Shown here: positions 1 through 43,349 of the stretch, one piece after another | Position numbering within the stretch: position 1 is the first letter of the stretch | Layout: each line of letters starts with the position of its first letter | Source: Ascaris suum | Taxonomy: Eukaryota; Nematoda; Chromadorea; Rhabditida; Ascarididae | Length of the DNA stretch: 64,000 nt | Assembly: GCA_013433145.1 (NCBI GenBank) | Contig: CM024170.1 | Span: forward strand, 3,615,459 to 3,679,458 | Reading direction: 5' to 3' | Position numbers and translations under genes: made by a program | The notes under the pieces: model-generated | Database searches by the model: none | Told to the model about the DNA's origin: nothing | What the model saw: the letters and a program-made list of their open reading frames with translations, nothing else

Positions 1-390
1 TACTCACACATCGTGAACGAATTTCGTGACAGACGCACGTGAATGCCATATGCATAAAAAAGCAACGCTCACTTTAAGCGCGATTACTGAGTGAGCAGTC
101 AATTGCAAGTTCACTAAAGAAACGGAATGAACAAGAACAAGACTAAACATTGGGCAAGTGAACGAACCTAACAACGTCACCGATGAATGTCAGGAAGAGG
201 CGAAACTGGGTGGCAGGGGAGTTGGCACGATATGGGCTTTTCGCATTCTCTCCATCTCAATTTCAACAAGCAATTTCACAAAGTACCACTGAAAGATCAA
301 CAGTGAATTTTGTTTGCCAACAACCACCTGACAAATCAACGGTATCAGCGAATAGTGCATTGATATTTTAACCACAACTCGGCTAGTGTG

Positions 391-587
<197 letters not shown>

Positions 588-3409
588 CGTTTGAATTATA
601 GGTTCAAAGTATTTTTGGACATTTTTATTTGAAAACGCTTATTTAAAAAATAATTCGCGATATTTTTTCAGTTCCGACCAGAAATATCGTCTTCGAAACC
701 TATTTTGATTAGCAGAAATCGAAATTTCGAAACCAAACGTTCTTTGATAGAGTGAAAGTACCGATTGATTTGTTTTTTCATTAAAAATTTTTTTCACTGA
801 GTGATACAAATAATGAAAACACTGAAATTATGGCCAACGAAAAGAAATTAATTTTTGTTGGAATTGCTGAACAGCTTGTTCAAATTTCGTTTCTGATGAC
901 TCATATCTACACACTTTCAAAGATAAAATAGAAAAACAAGGTGAACATTTTCAAGTTGTAACGATGAGCCGAAATTCTGCTCATCGATCGATCAACAAAA
1001 GCGATCGAAGCGAGCCGAAGATCATCAAATTAAACCGAACGAAAGGGGGCTTCAAAATTTCACGTTGTGGCGCCACCATATGTTCAATAGAAGTGACTAC
1101 AACTTGTTGATTCTCTAATTCATCCAAGACGTGCCAACATAAAGAGGGGGGTTTTTCTTATATATGGGTCTGATCCGAAAGTAACCAACTAATAAGCTGT
1201 CGAATTTCATCAATGATATGTGAATTCATTTGCGAAAAGGTGGCTTTCCAATGAAAATTGTAGATAGACTTTTGCACGTGCGGATATTTTTTTTAAGGGA
1301 GGAAAAAGCGAGTTTTTTCGACAGCAGCTAGAACAGACGATATTCTTTCAACAATCATTGCACATTTTATTAGCAAAGGCAGAAGATTATGAATTATTTC
1401 GTGGCAATTTTCTCATTAAAGGTTCCTCTGAATTTTGCATAACACTTTAAAGAAATATCACCAACGAAAGTTTTAATGCCAAGTTTCACTTGAACAGACA
1501 TATGTTGGTATTCAAATCTTTTACAGATAAATTAGCATTTGACCATTCAAGGAATAATTTTTAAAAAAAAGGTTCATAATAGAGGGGATTGAGATAAACG
1601 AGAGAAGATGAGCAACGAAATAAGTCGAGTGTAAAGTATCGATGATTCATTAATAAAGAAACGTATATTGCATTACACGTTTAATAATCATTAAATCAAT
1701 CATAACAGTGGTTTTTTTCATCGCAACATATGGCGTGCAATCGATTGCACAGCGAAAGTACAAATCGAGTTCAACAACTTCAGAGCTCAAGTGTAGCACA
1801 AGATTTTTGCATAGTAACTCTAATTCCAAAAAATTGAAAATTTTGCACATCTGACATGAAAATAAAAATTTCTCCCGGAAATGCTAAATTTTGTGCGTAA
1901 ATCTGAATATCGCTAATTTTTCTTTTTCATAATAATACAGAAAAAATTTTGAGAGAAACGTTTAGAAAATATAATATTCAAATTTGCCTGAGGATTAGCT
2001 AAATGAAAGAAGAGTTCACATTCTTTTGAATAGATAAAAGTTGGAAATTCGATGAATGCTGCTGTATAGAAGGATTATAGGTATTATTCAGAACTATGCA
2101 GATTAATTCCTCTCTTAGTAAATACTTACCTTACTATATGTTTGAGTTTTTCGATGAAAAGATAGAGTTATACAGACTCTTTTGTGCACAAAAAGTTTCG
2201 TTGAAGCGATCATATTTGAAGCGGAAAAAATAATCCTCTGCAGCACAATGTGAAATTTAGGACTATCTAAATCAAAAGATTGCTTAATAAAAAAAAATCC
2301 AAACAGCAGAAGTTTATTTCATCCCAATCTGGAAACGTTCAAGAGCTCTAAATTCGGCTCAAAAGTCAAAATGAATTATCGAAGAAGAGAAACGAGATAG
2401 ACGATTCGTATAAACAACAAACGTTCAACGATATGATAAAAGCAGCGTCTCATAGATTAGCTTGGAGATTAGTTTTTTTTTTTCTTTGAAAAGTTGGTGT
2501 CATAAATTATAGATGAAAAGAAGCGTAAAACGACAATTCTAGTAAAATAATTGAGTTTTGCAATATTTGTATAATCATACTATAAGTAGATTTGTTGAAA
2601 TAGTCGAAAAAAATTGTGTCTACGAGAAATCTCATTGTGAGTTTTTTTAATTGATAAAAACACAACGGCATTCAGTTGTCTATTTATTTTTGAATGGAAC
2701 AGATAGCAAACAAAAAACACTCAAAAATTTAAGCATTAGAAGTAGCACAATGAAGTGAGACGGCTTTTTGTTTCGTTTATCGGTAATGATTAATGTGCAA
2801 ATAAAACAAAAACTTTATAATAAATGAGGCTCATTTTGCTTATATATCTTCTCATAGCAATATAGCAAATGCATTCTTTAAATTCTCATCGAGTCATGCG
2901 GAAAGACATATCTTGAGTGAATCATAAAACAACAACACTATCGAATTGTGCACAACGAACTCATTTGTTCGTGTATTCGCTGAGTTGCTGAAGAACACAC
3001 TATATGGCAACCATCGATGCATAGCAAATCATCCAGCTAATGCTGCGGGCAATTCGTTACTGCCAACAGTTGCTCGACATCGACGGGCCAGCCCACCTGG
3101 TCCGATTGCAGATGAGAATTTCAGCCTAGTTGCTCGTCGACGAACGCCTCTTGACAGCGTAGGTCATCCAAACGTTTTCACGTTAGAATAAACAACATCG
3201 CTCATACCGGGCTCACTAGTAATAGCTGGCGCCCTGTTCCTGTTTTCACAGATAAAGATGTCAATCTCATGCAGCATACTATTACATGGTAACATTGAGT
3301 TATGACTGTGGAATGCTAGTTGTGTTGTACACCATACTTGCAAACCCTTGTGCCGCAATAAGGATACACTTGATCAATGAAAGTCTTGCTCTTACCATAC
3401 AACACGCAA

Positions 3410-3574
<165 letters not shown>

Positions 3575-6500
3575 GAGAACATATTCATGTCCCCCTGATA
3601 AGCATTTCATATTGAGCGAAACATCATGGACTGCAAATTTTAAAGGTTTTTTGACGGGGTAAATAGTCACGGTGGCAGTTTTTCTCCTTCCAAAAACTGG
3701 GAAGGGGAAGAGGAAGGTTATATAGGGGAAGAAGGTTTGTTCGATTGGAAGAACATTCGAAGTTATATGTTGTGAAGGGCGACTCTAGAATCATATCCTA
3801 CGGTCCAACATAGAAATTAATGACCGTGAATTTGAAATCGGAAAGCAAGGCAGCACTAATTAACTTGGGCCGATAACCTAAGTTGGAGTCACACTTGCAA
3901 CGTGATCAGGGAATTCGGAGAACGGAGCCTGAAGTGACATGTTTTGATGCCTTCTAGCATTTGTTGTCTATAACAGAAAATTTGTTCCAGACGATCTCAG
4001 CTCGCTGAAGATAATATGACGGGGTAGTAGAGATTTAAACCAGACATTCTGACTCTGCTAGGTGCTTTCTTTGCTTTATTTTGTGTCAGCACTTATCGCG
4101 ATGTCCATTCGCCTGCAATCTGCGAATTGCATTTGTTCATCATCAACATATAAAGTATATTAATGGTAACGGTGAAAGATGCGCATTATCGGCAAGTTTT
4201 TTTGATACTACTCTAAGCTTCCCATTGCCTGTATTCAGGTGTCCATTTTTTTCTCTTTTGAGATAAGAAAGTCATGAGTGGACATTTGCGCCATGAGACG
4301 ACGACTTCTGTGCTGTTTTTTCCAGCGCAGCGAGACATTTTCTTCGTAGTCATTTGCGCCACGGAATATTTTCATCGTGAGCATTTTGGCTAAAACAACT
4401 TACGTAACGAGATATTGTGCTGCGGGGTATTTTTCATTACAATGGAAATGCTTACGGCGCAAGTGCTTCTGTTATAAACGGCTGTTTTTACGGTCTTTTC
4501 GTGCGTCCAAGCATAGCACCGTCATAGTGTTGGAAGCCCACTAGAATCCACATAATACTTCTTTGAGTAACTATTCGAGATTTGTATGATCGTTGGACTG
4601 AATGGATATCAATGCGAAACCGTTTCGATGGTGATGGGAACCTCCTTCTTGAAGGTATAGAAACTATGCTATCTATGGTCATGGGCAATTGGTGAGAGAA
4701 GTTGCACTTCACTCGTTGTTCCCGTAGAAAAGATGTTCACATATCGTATGCAATTCATGCCGAATAGCTTGCACTTCAAAAATTCTTTGAAGATTTTACG
4801 GTACCCGGCTATCGATTGCATAGCTTTTTTATTTGAGATGATTAACAACAGGTGATTTAACACTGTACAGCATGAATCGTAGGCTATCAATAGCTGATGA
4901 GCTTAACATGTCCCACAGTAATTATGAAGTAGTGTCGAAATTTGAGGTAAAAAAAAGAGAGGTTGTAAACTATCGTAGTGCATTATTCACTACCTATCAC
5001 AAGTTGGTGTGCTGAACGTTTTTTTTTTGTTGAAATTACTATGAAACGCTATCGCACCACGTTCGTGACTCATTTGCGGTACACGTATTTATGTCACAAT
5101 ATCGTTTCTAGCCAATTGCTGCTCGCATGGTTGGTTGAAACGTTGACAGGCGGCATGCAGAGTTTTTGCCGTGGAGAAGGAAGGAAAGAGGGTGGAATGA
5201 GAGGGCTCGAAAGCGCCGGGAAAATGGATGCTTTATCTCAAGGAAACGTTGTCTGAAAAAACGATACTTTTACTTTGCGAAGAAATCGTTTCATCTGATC
5301 GTTAAAATTATCTTCCTTCTCAATGGACACAGAAATTCTAATTGCGCGTCATCAGCGGGAATTTTTTTCGACGGCAAGCAATTTCGAACAACATTTAGGG
5401 AGACTATCAGCGTAATTTCGGTCTGCATCTCCGATGATGTTGGTTTCACGGAAACATATACTTGAACCGACATATGCGCCACTGGCATTTCCACCATTTC
5501 ACAAACCTCTCCTAGGTAAATTTCTTCGCTGCGCAATCTCATAAGCCTCCAAAACAAATATCTAAAAGTTTCCAACACATCACTAATTTCTTAGAACCTA
5601 AAAATATTATCACGATGTATCTGTATCGAATCTGGAAACATCACTCGAAAGTACTCGGTTACAATTTTTTATTTAATATATTTCACGTTGCAGGGAATAA
5701 AAATGCGGTCAAATCAAAAACGATAGAAAAAACAATGGAGCCATATACTTAAAAAAAAAATCGGCAGAAAAATGTGAAACTAGATGGTGAGACGAATTAG
5801 TAAATGAAAAGAAGAGTAAAATGAAGAAAGGAAAACATTCATCGAGAAATTCAGCAAAGTAGATAAAAGAACAAAAAATTGGGTCGAATGAAAAATAGCC
5901 GCCATTCGTTAAGCAGCGGGTGAAGAATTATACCAAATGAGCCGACGGGATATGTGTGTTTTTTTGCGTCATGACCACCTGGTCATGTAAATTCATAATC
6001 TATAAACATATAATAACACAAGTGGAAAAAACCCAACAGACGGGAATGCATCGCTTTTGCATCGCATTCATCTCATCAATCATGATCATTACGCATCAAT
6101 AAAAAACACACAATTTAATGCCTTCATTTCAGCTTGTTTGACTATTTGCGCTAATCGGCTGCAGCAATTTCGCCATTTTGTGATTAGATCGATGTAAATG
6201 GAAAATCAATTAGTGAAAAAAATGTGTGAAAATTTTTTCACGTTTAAATTTCCCACAGTTTTTGCAAAAGTTGATGGATCAACTTGAACTAAGATAATGG
6301 ATGCCAACGTCTATGATGAATAAATATACCCACCAAAATTTGTAATCCTAGTTCAGTGATTCAAGAATTGAAGTTATTATTGAACATACAGACAGATAGG
6401 TACACGTATATGTACGAAAGTGTAGACACGATATCGCCATAATTTGCTTTTAGGAGAGAAAATACTATTTGGAAGAAAAGTCCATTTAAAATAGTCTTTC

Positions 6501-6646
6501 ATCCCCTCCCTGAAATGTTTATCAATTCATCATTTCTGATTATTATATATTATGTTTCTTTATGGTTTTACAGAGAAAGATGATAGTATCAGAAGCCTAA
6601 AACATAAAGATAGCATTAATAATATTTCGTGGTTTTTTATGGTTTT

Positions 6647-6814
<168 letters not shown>

Positions 6815-7447
6815 AAGATGTATATTCTGTGGTATATGGTTTATGGTTAATGGTTAAAACATAAAGATTAATATGGTTTTTGTGCATTAAAATATTTTAT
6901 TTTATTCTATTAGTTCAATGTATTTTGACGTCTCAAATTAGGAAAACATGCAAAATTGTGTGAGCATGAACAATAGGAGAGATTAAAATATTTGCAGCGT
7001 TGAAAATTAGGCGAATGGAAAATTTTAAAAAATTTTGATGCATAATTTACATCAAAGGAATCCAACTTAGAATATTTACGACAATAGTTTTTTATTCTTA
7101 CTCGGGAAAGCGCCATTAGGCGGTTGTTTCTTGTGCTTTCCACGATTTCCGGTGATTTCTTTGTTAATTGCGTTATGAAATTCGATGGTATGAGCGGTAA
7201 GCGTTCTAGGTTAATGCAAACAATTTGGAAATATTAGAGTATTGAGCATAACGTTTGAAAGAAATGATTAGAGAGAAAATTTAAAAAATGTACCACATAA
7301 AATTTAATGGAAGTGAAAGATTCTCCTCCAGTTATAGTGAAATAACAGTAGTGGTTTCACTATCAGTAGTTTATAAATCGCATTGATGCTGCATACTGCA
7401 ATCACATTACCCGCAATTGCGTGGGCGACTTTCACTTGAATGCAGAT

Positions 7448-7455
7448 TTTTTAGG
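7448..7455 (+). other. candidate trans-splice acceptor of the phosphatase gene
   Basis: A TTTTTTAG acceptor ends at 7,454, seven bases before the ATG at 7,462. A 3' splice site this close to a start codon with no upstream exon is what nematode spliced-leader addition produces. The match to the consensus is seen in the sequence; trans-splicing is inferred. Confidence 0.5.
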
Positions 7456-7461
7456 CACTAA

Positions 7462-16998
<9,537 letters not shown>

Positions 16999-17082
16999 AT
17001 TTATTCGAAAATTATCCATACTGATGTTATTTCAACAAAACTTTTTATATGCATAATCATTAAAGCATCGAATTACGTCGCT

Positions 17083-17088
17083 AATAAA
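17083..17088 (+). terminator. candidate polyadenylation signal AATAAA of the phosphatase gene
   Basis: A perfect AATAAA lies 85 bases after the proposed TGA at 16,996-16,998. The hexamer is common in AT-rich DNA, so position is the only support. Confidence 0.35.
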
Positions 17089-17113
17089 ACGCTTAAATTT
17101 ACAAATTATTTCT

Positions 17114-17335
17114 ATGAACATCCGAAATCTCAATTTTATTTCATGCCTTCTAATAATTCTCTCAGAAGTGGCTAGCGGTGAAGCCTCCATCTGCTCGCAA
17201 TATATTCACTCGTCACTAAACAGTCATTATCATCCGAATTCATTTGGATTATTGGTTGTGATACATGAAATTAACCATGTTTTTGGTTTCTGCCCATCAG
17301 GATTCAGGTGGTCGAGTCTTGGTATGGGACGCATG
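17114..17335 (+). pseudogene. possible metallopeptidase fragment with HExxHxxGF motif
   Basis: A 74-codon open frame contains LLVVIHEINHVFGFC, the zinc-binding pattern HExxHxxGF of metzincins, preceded by the usual hydrophobic strand. The region after GF lacks the third histidine in the astacin position (HExxHxxGFxHE), so an astacin reading would be inactive; leishmanolysin-like M8 enzymes carry the third histidine further away. A TTCTCTCAG acceptor ends at 17,166. I see no convincing partner exon. It could be a decayed gene fragment or a chance match. Confidence 0.22.
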
Positions 17336-18349
17336 TAACGGTCACCGTCTGTGGTGCGCCTACTGTTAGCAAAAGCTATAAACAAACAACATGTCCTGCT
17401 TGCTAAGATTCGCTTATAGGATCTCATATAGTGCCTTCTGCAGCAAATAATCTGAGATTACTTAAAATTTGCCTCAAGTACGCTACTTTATGTTTCACCA
17501 TTTCTAACGCATAGAGATAGCGAATACCAATTAGTGATAAGGCCCCTCTATTGATACGGCTCCGGAACCCATTTATGACAGCCTAAAGACAACGGAGGGG
17601 AAGTGTACGGAACAATGCTTTCATATTTCTACCGCTTCGACAGCTGATGTAGACCTGCCGCAAGGATTTTTTCTGTATTTACAGCTTCCTTCAAGGTCAA
17701 TGAACCAATATGAAATATGGCTATGAGTAATTTTCCTGTACTGCATATCACATAAATGGGATCTCATGAGTTCGGCTTCTGCACTTCCACAATTAAAGCT
17801 GTCAGAAAAACAAACAGGCACGCATAACATGCGTACAAAGGTTGGGATACTCTCATAATTCAACTTCGTGAGGGAGTTTACAAAAGCATTTAAAAACCCT
17901 CCATCCTTTGCCATTTCGCTCTATGCTGTATATGTGAGGACATATTTCTTAAATTTATTAATGCAGGTGGGGTAGTGGCAGCACTTTTTTCACTTGCACC
18001 CTCTGGTAAAAGTGCTAGTTGCCTTTTTGACAGTCTTCGCTAACTTAATTGGAACGTGGCGCTTGCACGATTCTTCTCACTAATTGTTAATTAGTATGAA
18101 ACCAATGGCCACGGATGGCGACGGTGTGATAAACGGCCAATTTAAATGAGCTTCCGTGACTATTAATACGAAGGATGTGAAGATGAACTTCTATAAATTT
18201 CTTAATCGAGATAGGGCAACGTTGTGGTACGAGAAGCTCGACCGTTCCTAAAGCATCATACTGTAACATACAATCTCTATACTCGTCGATAATGCTGTAT
18301 ATCCGGTGCAACGTTCACAATTCAACTGATGAGACAAGCATGTTCTATC

Positions 18350-18560
18350 TCAGCACTTCATCTTAACGCGCTCAACAAATACCTAAATTCCATGCCCCTC
18401 TCAGTAGCATCTGCTGATATGGAAAGAGCCATCACTTCATTGTAAACGAACCTATAAGAACCTCTGCTCACACTTAAAACCCCCGAAAATAGTTTTGACA
18501 TGTGCCAGGAACGCAAAAATCGCGTGTTCATTTCGAAATGTGTCTGGCGCGTAACGTAGA
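18350..18560 (+). mobile_element. possible remnant of a hAT-type transposase C-terminus
   Basis: A plus-strand frame, broken by stops, reads LNALNKYLNSMPLSVASAD followed by MERAITSL, then NSFDMCQERKNR. The pattern short hydrophobic segment, P(L/V)S.AS.E(R) resembles the dimerisation region at the end of hAT transposases. Two in-frame stops and no visible ends or catalytic residues make this at best a dead fragment. The 139-codon minus-strand frame over the same bases would then be a shadow. Confidence 0.2.
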
Positions 18561-19664
18561 TGAAAAGACTCCTGAGCCCGAGACAGAACTTATTGCAGTG
18601 AGCTTCTCGTCTGCACCTTCCTATGTAAAAAAACCTCATAGAAAATGACAAGCTGAAGGTCGTAATTTTGTCCATGAATACTCGAAGCGGATGAAACCAG
18701 TCGGTAGCTTTTTTGGAAATCTTTGAGTTCACATGGGCATCTTCTCTCGCAATTCTTGAAAACCTTTGAATGGACAAAGCATAAGCACAACCACAAATAG
18801 TAAGAGTTCCTGATATGTTTTGAAAGAATTAACTGCCAGCAACCTGGTGTTTCCGGACTGACAATCATCCTAAACGTTTTTTTTACACTTCTGAGGTCGC
18901 TGCCGAAGTTTCCCACAATCTTGGTGTGCTTCGGACTGTAACGGTGAAGAAGACGGCTTATGGTGGAAACAGTACATTACGCAAATATTTTGAATGTCAC
19001 AACAGAAACAATTACTTTAATCACTAAACCTTCACTAATAATAAAATGAGATCAACCAGCATAGACATACAACATCCAAAACGCTAACTAAAACAAAGTT
19101 TGAGGATATTTTTGAGTGCGCCTACAACAAGAGCTCAAGTAGGTAAGAGATGAGTATCACAGAACATGAGGCGTCGAAAACAAAATAGGCGATGAATGAA
19201 ATTTTTCCAATCATAACGATGAAAAATAAAACTGAAGGAAAAAATTCTTTCACCGATGAGTAACCATCCAATGAGGCACTCACTAATTATACGTTTGCGA
19301 AGAACATTTCATCAGCTACCTCTACGTTGACTTCCATACTTCATTCACAATTACAGCGCTAAATTGAAAATGCAACAAAATCGACGACAACGTAAATGCA
19401 AAATCTATAAAAGTAAGCAGCATCAATGATATGTGCGTCGAATACGATGATTTGCATCAAGAATCCTCATCTCACAAAATTATACATAAATTGCATCCAC
19501 TTCTCACCCACATATCGATTAAAACTCACATGTAACGTCGATTCTTTATGCTTAACAACATGTGCAAATCACCGCAATTAATATATCGTAAATCAATTCA
19601 TGCGAGACTCGATGCAATAAATCAAAACGAATGACGGTGTTGAGTCACTGTGTAGACTTTCCTC

Positions 19665-40483
<20,819 letters not shown>

Positions 40484-40493
40484 TTGATTGTGG

Positions 40494-40501
40494 TCTGAAA
40501 A
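40494..40501 (-). other. smc-6: candidate trans-splice acceptor of SMC6
   Basis: On the minus strand ACTTTTCAG ends at 40,495, so the first exonic base is 40,494, eleven bases before the ATG whose first base is 40,483. The close spacing suggests spliced-leader addition rather than an upstream cis exon. Confidence 0.5.
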
Positions 40502-40790
40502 GTGGCAAATTCAACACCTTTACTGAGTGGAGAGGATACATTTAAAGATTCGAATCAATTTTAAATATCAGTTGCAAATTATATAAGAGGGAAAATTTTA
40601 TGCCAGAAATTGGCCGTTGGTAAACCTTGGGATAGGATTTCTCGGGAATTAATGGGCGCATAGGCTATCGGCTTTTTTTTTTAAAGGCATATCTCACTAA
40701 ACTTCGAGGAAGCAGACAACGGGGATAAATGTGAGCCAGAAGCACAACGATGAAATGTTCCCACAATTGCTAATTGCATAAGCACTATTG

Positions 40791-40809
40791 CAACAACAAC
40801 AACAACAAC
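40791..40809. repeat. (CAA)6 trinucleotide repeat
   Basis: Six CAA units then CC, directly upstream of the open segment at 40,841. Confidence 0.9.
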
Positions 40810-40840
40810 CAAGAATAAGAAGCAAATCCAAAAACGGTAA

Positions 40841-41202
40841 AGCGTGACTGGCCAGCGACGTCAATCCAACAAAATTGCCGACAGTCTCAGCGGAACTCGG
40901 AAGAAAACGTTGCACTTTGAATGCGCAGATCAGTATCAACTTCGTAACCGCCTGTTAGATGAAAAATCCGAAATTCTCGGCGAGGTATGCCAGTGATCTC
41001 GGTATTTAAATGGCTTGACCTATCAGGTAAAGTTGAAGTTAAATGTTCTATGAGATATTGTTTCAAGCTCCCGCATGTTCAAAACCATCCTATTGACGCA
41101 ATTCGATCGTCACCAGAGTACATGAACAATTTTACAACTTATCTCTGCCGTTTGGTCATGTCATATACGGCGTTCTATAAAATGCCCGAGGTTTTGAAAT
41201 AA
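40841..41202 (+). CDS. possible small unidentified gene or exon
   Basis: A stop-free segment 40,841-40,984 with varied, protein-like codon use (HFECADQYQLRNRLLDEKSE) runs into a good donor GAG|GTATGC. Immediately after it an ATG frame, 40,987-41,202, encodes 71 residues including HPIDAIRSSPEYMNNF. The two segments are not in phase across the obvious 42-base intron that ends ACCTATCAG, so I cannot join them. Neither part resembles a family I know. It may be a short gene in the divergent interval, or chance. Confidence 0.2.
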
Positions 41203-41688
41203 ACGTTTTTTTTTTGGAGGCCGACGTTCAATTTGGAAAAAAGAAATTCAGACATAACATTTACGACATAATTAAATGACGTTGAAATGGGTGGCATAAA
41301 AACCTCTTCATCACCCATTGAACGCATAGGGTATTCACTTAATTAGCAAGCATGACATGCCGTCTTCAACTTTTATAGTAATGCTCCCTTGACAATAAAA
41401 AACATACTTTGAAAAAAATATACATACAAAAAATTTTAAAAAAAAAGAGCATGCCACATTTTTGAGTGAACTTTTGCTCGATTAAAATCGCCAAAATATA
41501 ACATCAACGTCCTACGCATACGTCTAAAAATACACAATTAAATCCACTAAAACGCCAACTGCTATAAGCTATATGCTTAACAACCTTACGCAACACCCCC
41601 GCTGCCATCAACGAGAAATCAACCGCACCCCGACATCGCAAATTAAACACTGACACTCATCCATCCGCTAAATTTGTAAACACTGTAG

Positions 41689-41755
41689 AAGTGAAACGTG
41701 CGAAAATTTGCATAATTAGATGAGGTGAGCATCACATATGCAAATTTTTTCACTT
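41689..41755. repeat. inverted repeat / foldback in the divergent interval
   Basis: Inner arms AAAATTTGCAT (41,703-41,713) and ATGCAAATTTT (41,738-41,748) pair perfectly. Outer arms AAGTGAA (41,689-41,695) and TTCACTT (41,749-41,755) extend the stem, with a 7-nt bulge on the left side and a 24-nt loop. Confidence 0.7.
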
Positions 41756-42103
41756 TTGAATCGTTGAATTGTTTTCGCGACAACGTATAGCGCATATCAA
41801 AATATTCAGTTGAGCTCTCGCTAAACAACGTTTATGACGTATTTATTGGTTACATTATTCATTTTGCTACGTAATATTATCCAATAACATAAATAAAAAC
41901 ATATCAAAGAGATGTAAATTTGGCAACAAGCCAATAAAAACAGCAAAAGTCTCATTAGTGTAACAGGCGAAGAAATTCTACCGAATTGCGGCAAGGTTGC
42001 ATAATGGAAAAAGAAAGTGGACGAGCTGAGACATTCCCGCCAAAATTTTTTGAAGTTTTCAACAAATTTAAAATTTGACACATAAAATTATTAGCGTCTT
42101 TAG

Positions 42104-42385
42104 AGTACGATTTCCCGAGAAATCACTCGTTGTTACCTCTCGGGAAATCGTGAAATTCATAGCGATTTTAGAAATAACCTCGAGCAAAATAGCGATGAAG
42201 CATCTGAAGAGAGGAAAATCTCTCGGCAGACACCTTTCCACGGAAGTGCGCACGGCAGGATGAGAAGCCTGTTTCAGTGGAGAAGTCTGTTTCAGTGCAT
42301 TCTGCATAGTGTCACTCATGTAGTGTCGATGAACTTAGACGATGGATTGCAGGGAGGAGTTCGATGGGAGGCATGGTGCGATTGA
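42104..42385 (+). CDS. possible unidentified exon, 93 codons open
   Basis: After an acceptor-like GCGTCTTTAG ending at 42,103, a frame stays open for 93 codons to TGA at 42,383-42,385. It would be in phase with the donor at 40,984. Against it: a second plus-strand frame and a minus-strand frame are also open over much of the same DNA, so low stop density may simply reflect composition. No domain recognised; its middle reads RMRSLFQWRSLFQ because of a tandem duplication. Confidence 0.15.
   Translation, partial: STISREITRCYLSGNREIHSDFRNNLEQNSDEASEERKISRQTPFHGSAHGRMRSLFQWRSLFQCILHSVTHVVSMNLDDGLQGGVRWEAWCD
42107..42151. repeat. perfect 13-bp inverted repeat (hairpin)
   Basis: Arms ACGATTTCCCGAG (42,107-42,119) and CTCGGGAAATCGT (42,139-42,151) with a 19-nt loop. 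It lies at the start of the 93-codon open segment. Confidence 0.9.
42262..42297 (+). repeat. 18-bp tandem duplication containing CTGTTTCAG
   Basis: GAGAAGCCTGTTTCAGTG at 42,262-42,279 is followed directly by GAGAAGTCTGTTTCAGTG at 42,280-42,297, one mismatch. Each copy ends in a splice-acceptor-like CTGTTTCAG. Confidence 0.9.
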
Positions 42386-43349
42386 TCCTTGGTTGTAGCT
42401 GAAAGTAGGCGGGTGGACGTCTTTTTCTTCCCTGTCCTCACTCACGCTTTCCCTCAGAGAACGGGCAGAAAAGTGGAAGGGGAAGGAATGGCAAAAAGAC
42501 AATAGTACGATTGTTGTACCTCGAAATGTGGCAGTCGACGTGGATATTTTTGAAAGAGGGAATAAGTGGACGCATTTTTGGCAGAATTAGGAAATTAAAA
42601 ACCTATAGATAGGAATATGTGTACTTGGCAAAACTTGGCTAAGATAGAAAATTTTTATCAAAAACATTTAAATCGTCAACAGTAATTTAATATAGGTGTA
42701 ATTAAACCCAGGTGTAATTTATACCGCCCGGCATACCTTTAACACGGTTTACATCGAGCCGCAGGATTCCAAACTGGCCCGATTTTATCCTTGCATAACT
42801 ACATGACATCGCGCTTATTACCTTATCTATATAAACGTTGATTTTGCTGCTTTCCTGAATTTAATTTTTTACAGGTTTATGTGCTTTTCGAAGGCGATTC
42901 CTTTAGGCGGTTAGTACAGGAACATCATCTGCTGGCTTGATGGTTTCATGCAGCGGTTGAGGAAACTGCGTTTGGACTGAATGAAGGAAATGGATGATTC
43001 AGACTTCATTTCGAGTTCGTTGCATCCTTCGAAGAATCCCACAACCTCAAAGTTTGTCGTTTTGCTTTGGTTTTCCATAATTCTTCGGTTTTCCATTTGC
43101 ATATTAATTTAGTCCACTACCATTTGCGTAGTTTTTTTGCTTGACCATTTTGTGCAAACCGGAAGGGGAATCCTCTGGTTTATTAATGGCATTGAATGAA
43201 GTTAAAGATGACTGCAAGGAAATCCTAGTATCAATACTACAGATTTTTAAGTATTTATGCAAATCTGCAATTGCATAACAAATTAATGCAAATATGCATG
43301 CATATTTTGGCCGATCCGGCTCTCCTTGAAACCTATAAATTGTTTTTTT

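Larger units (their letters stand above)
16999..19664. other. convergent intergenic region between the phosphatase and SMC6 genes
   Basis: Both neighbouring genes end here. The sequence from 17.1 to 18.9 kb is less AT-rich than typical intergenic DNA in the window, and open segments overlap on both strands, for example 17,621-17,914 and 18,358-18,777 minus. These suggest decayed mobile or pseudogene DNA. Two candidate remnants are listed separately. From about 18.95 to 19.6 kb the DNA is AT-rich and I see nothing in it. Confidence 0.5.

Noticed and set aside
18358..18777. 139-codon minus-strand open frame
   Set aside because: No recognisable domain; the plus strand carries a transposase-like pattern over the same bases, so this is more likely a shadow in less AT-rich DNA.
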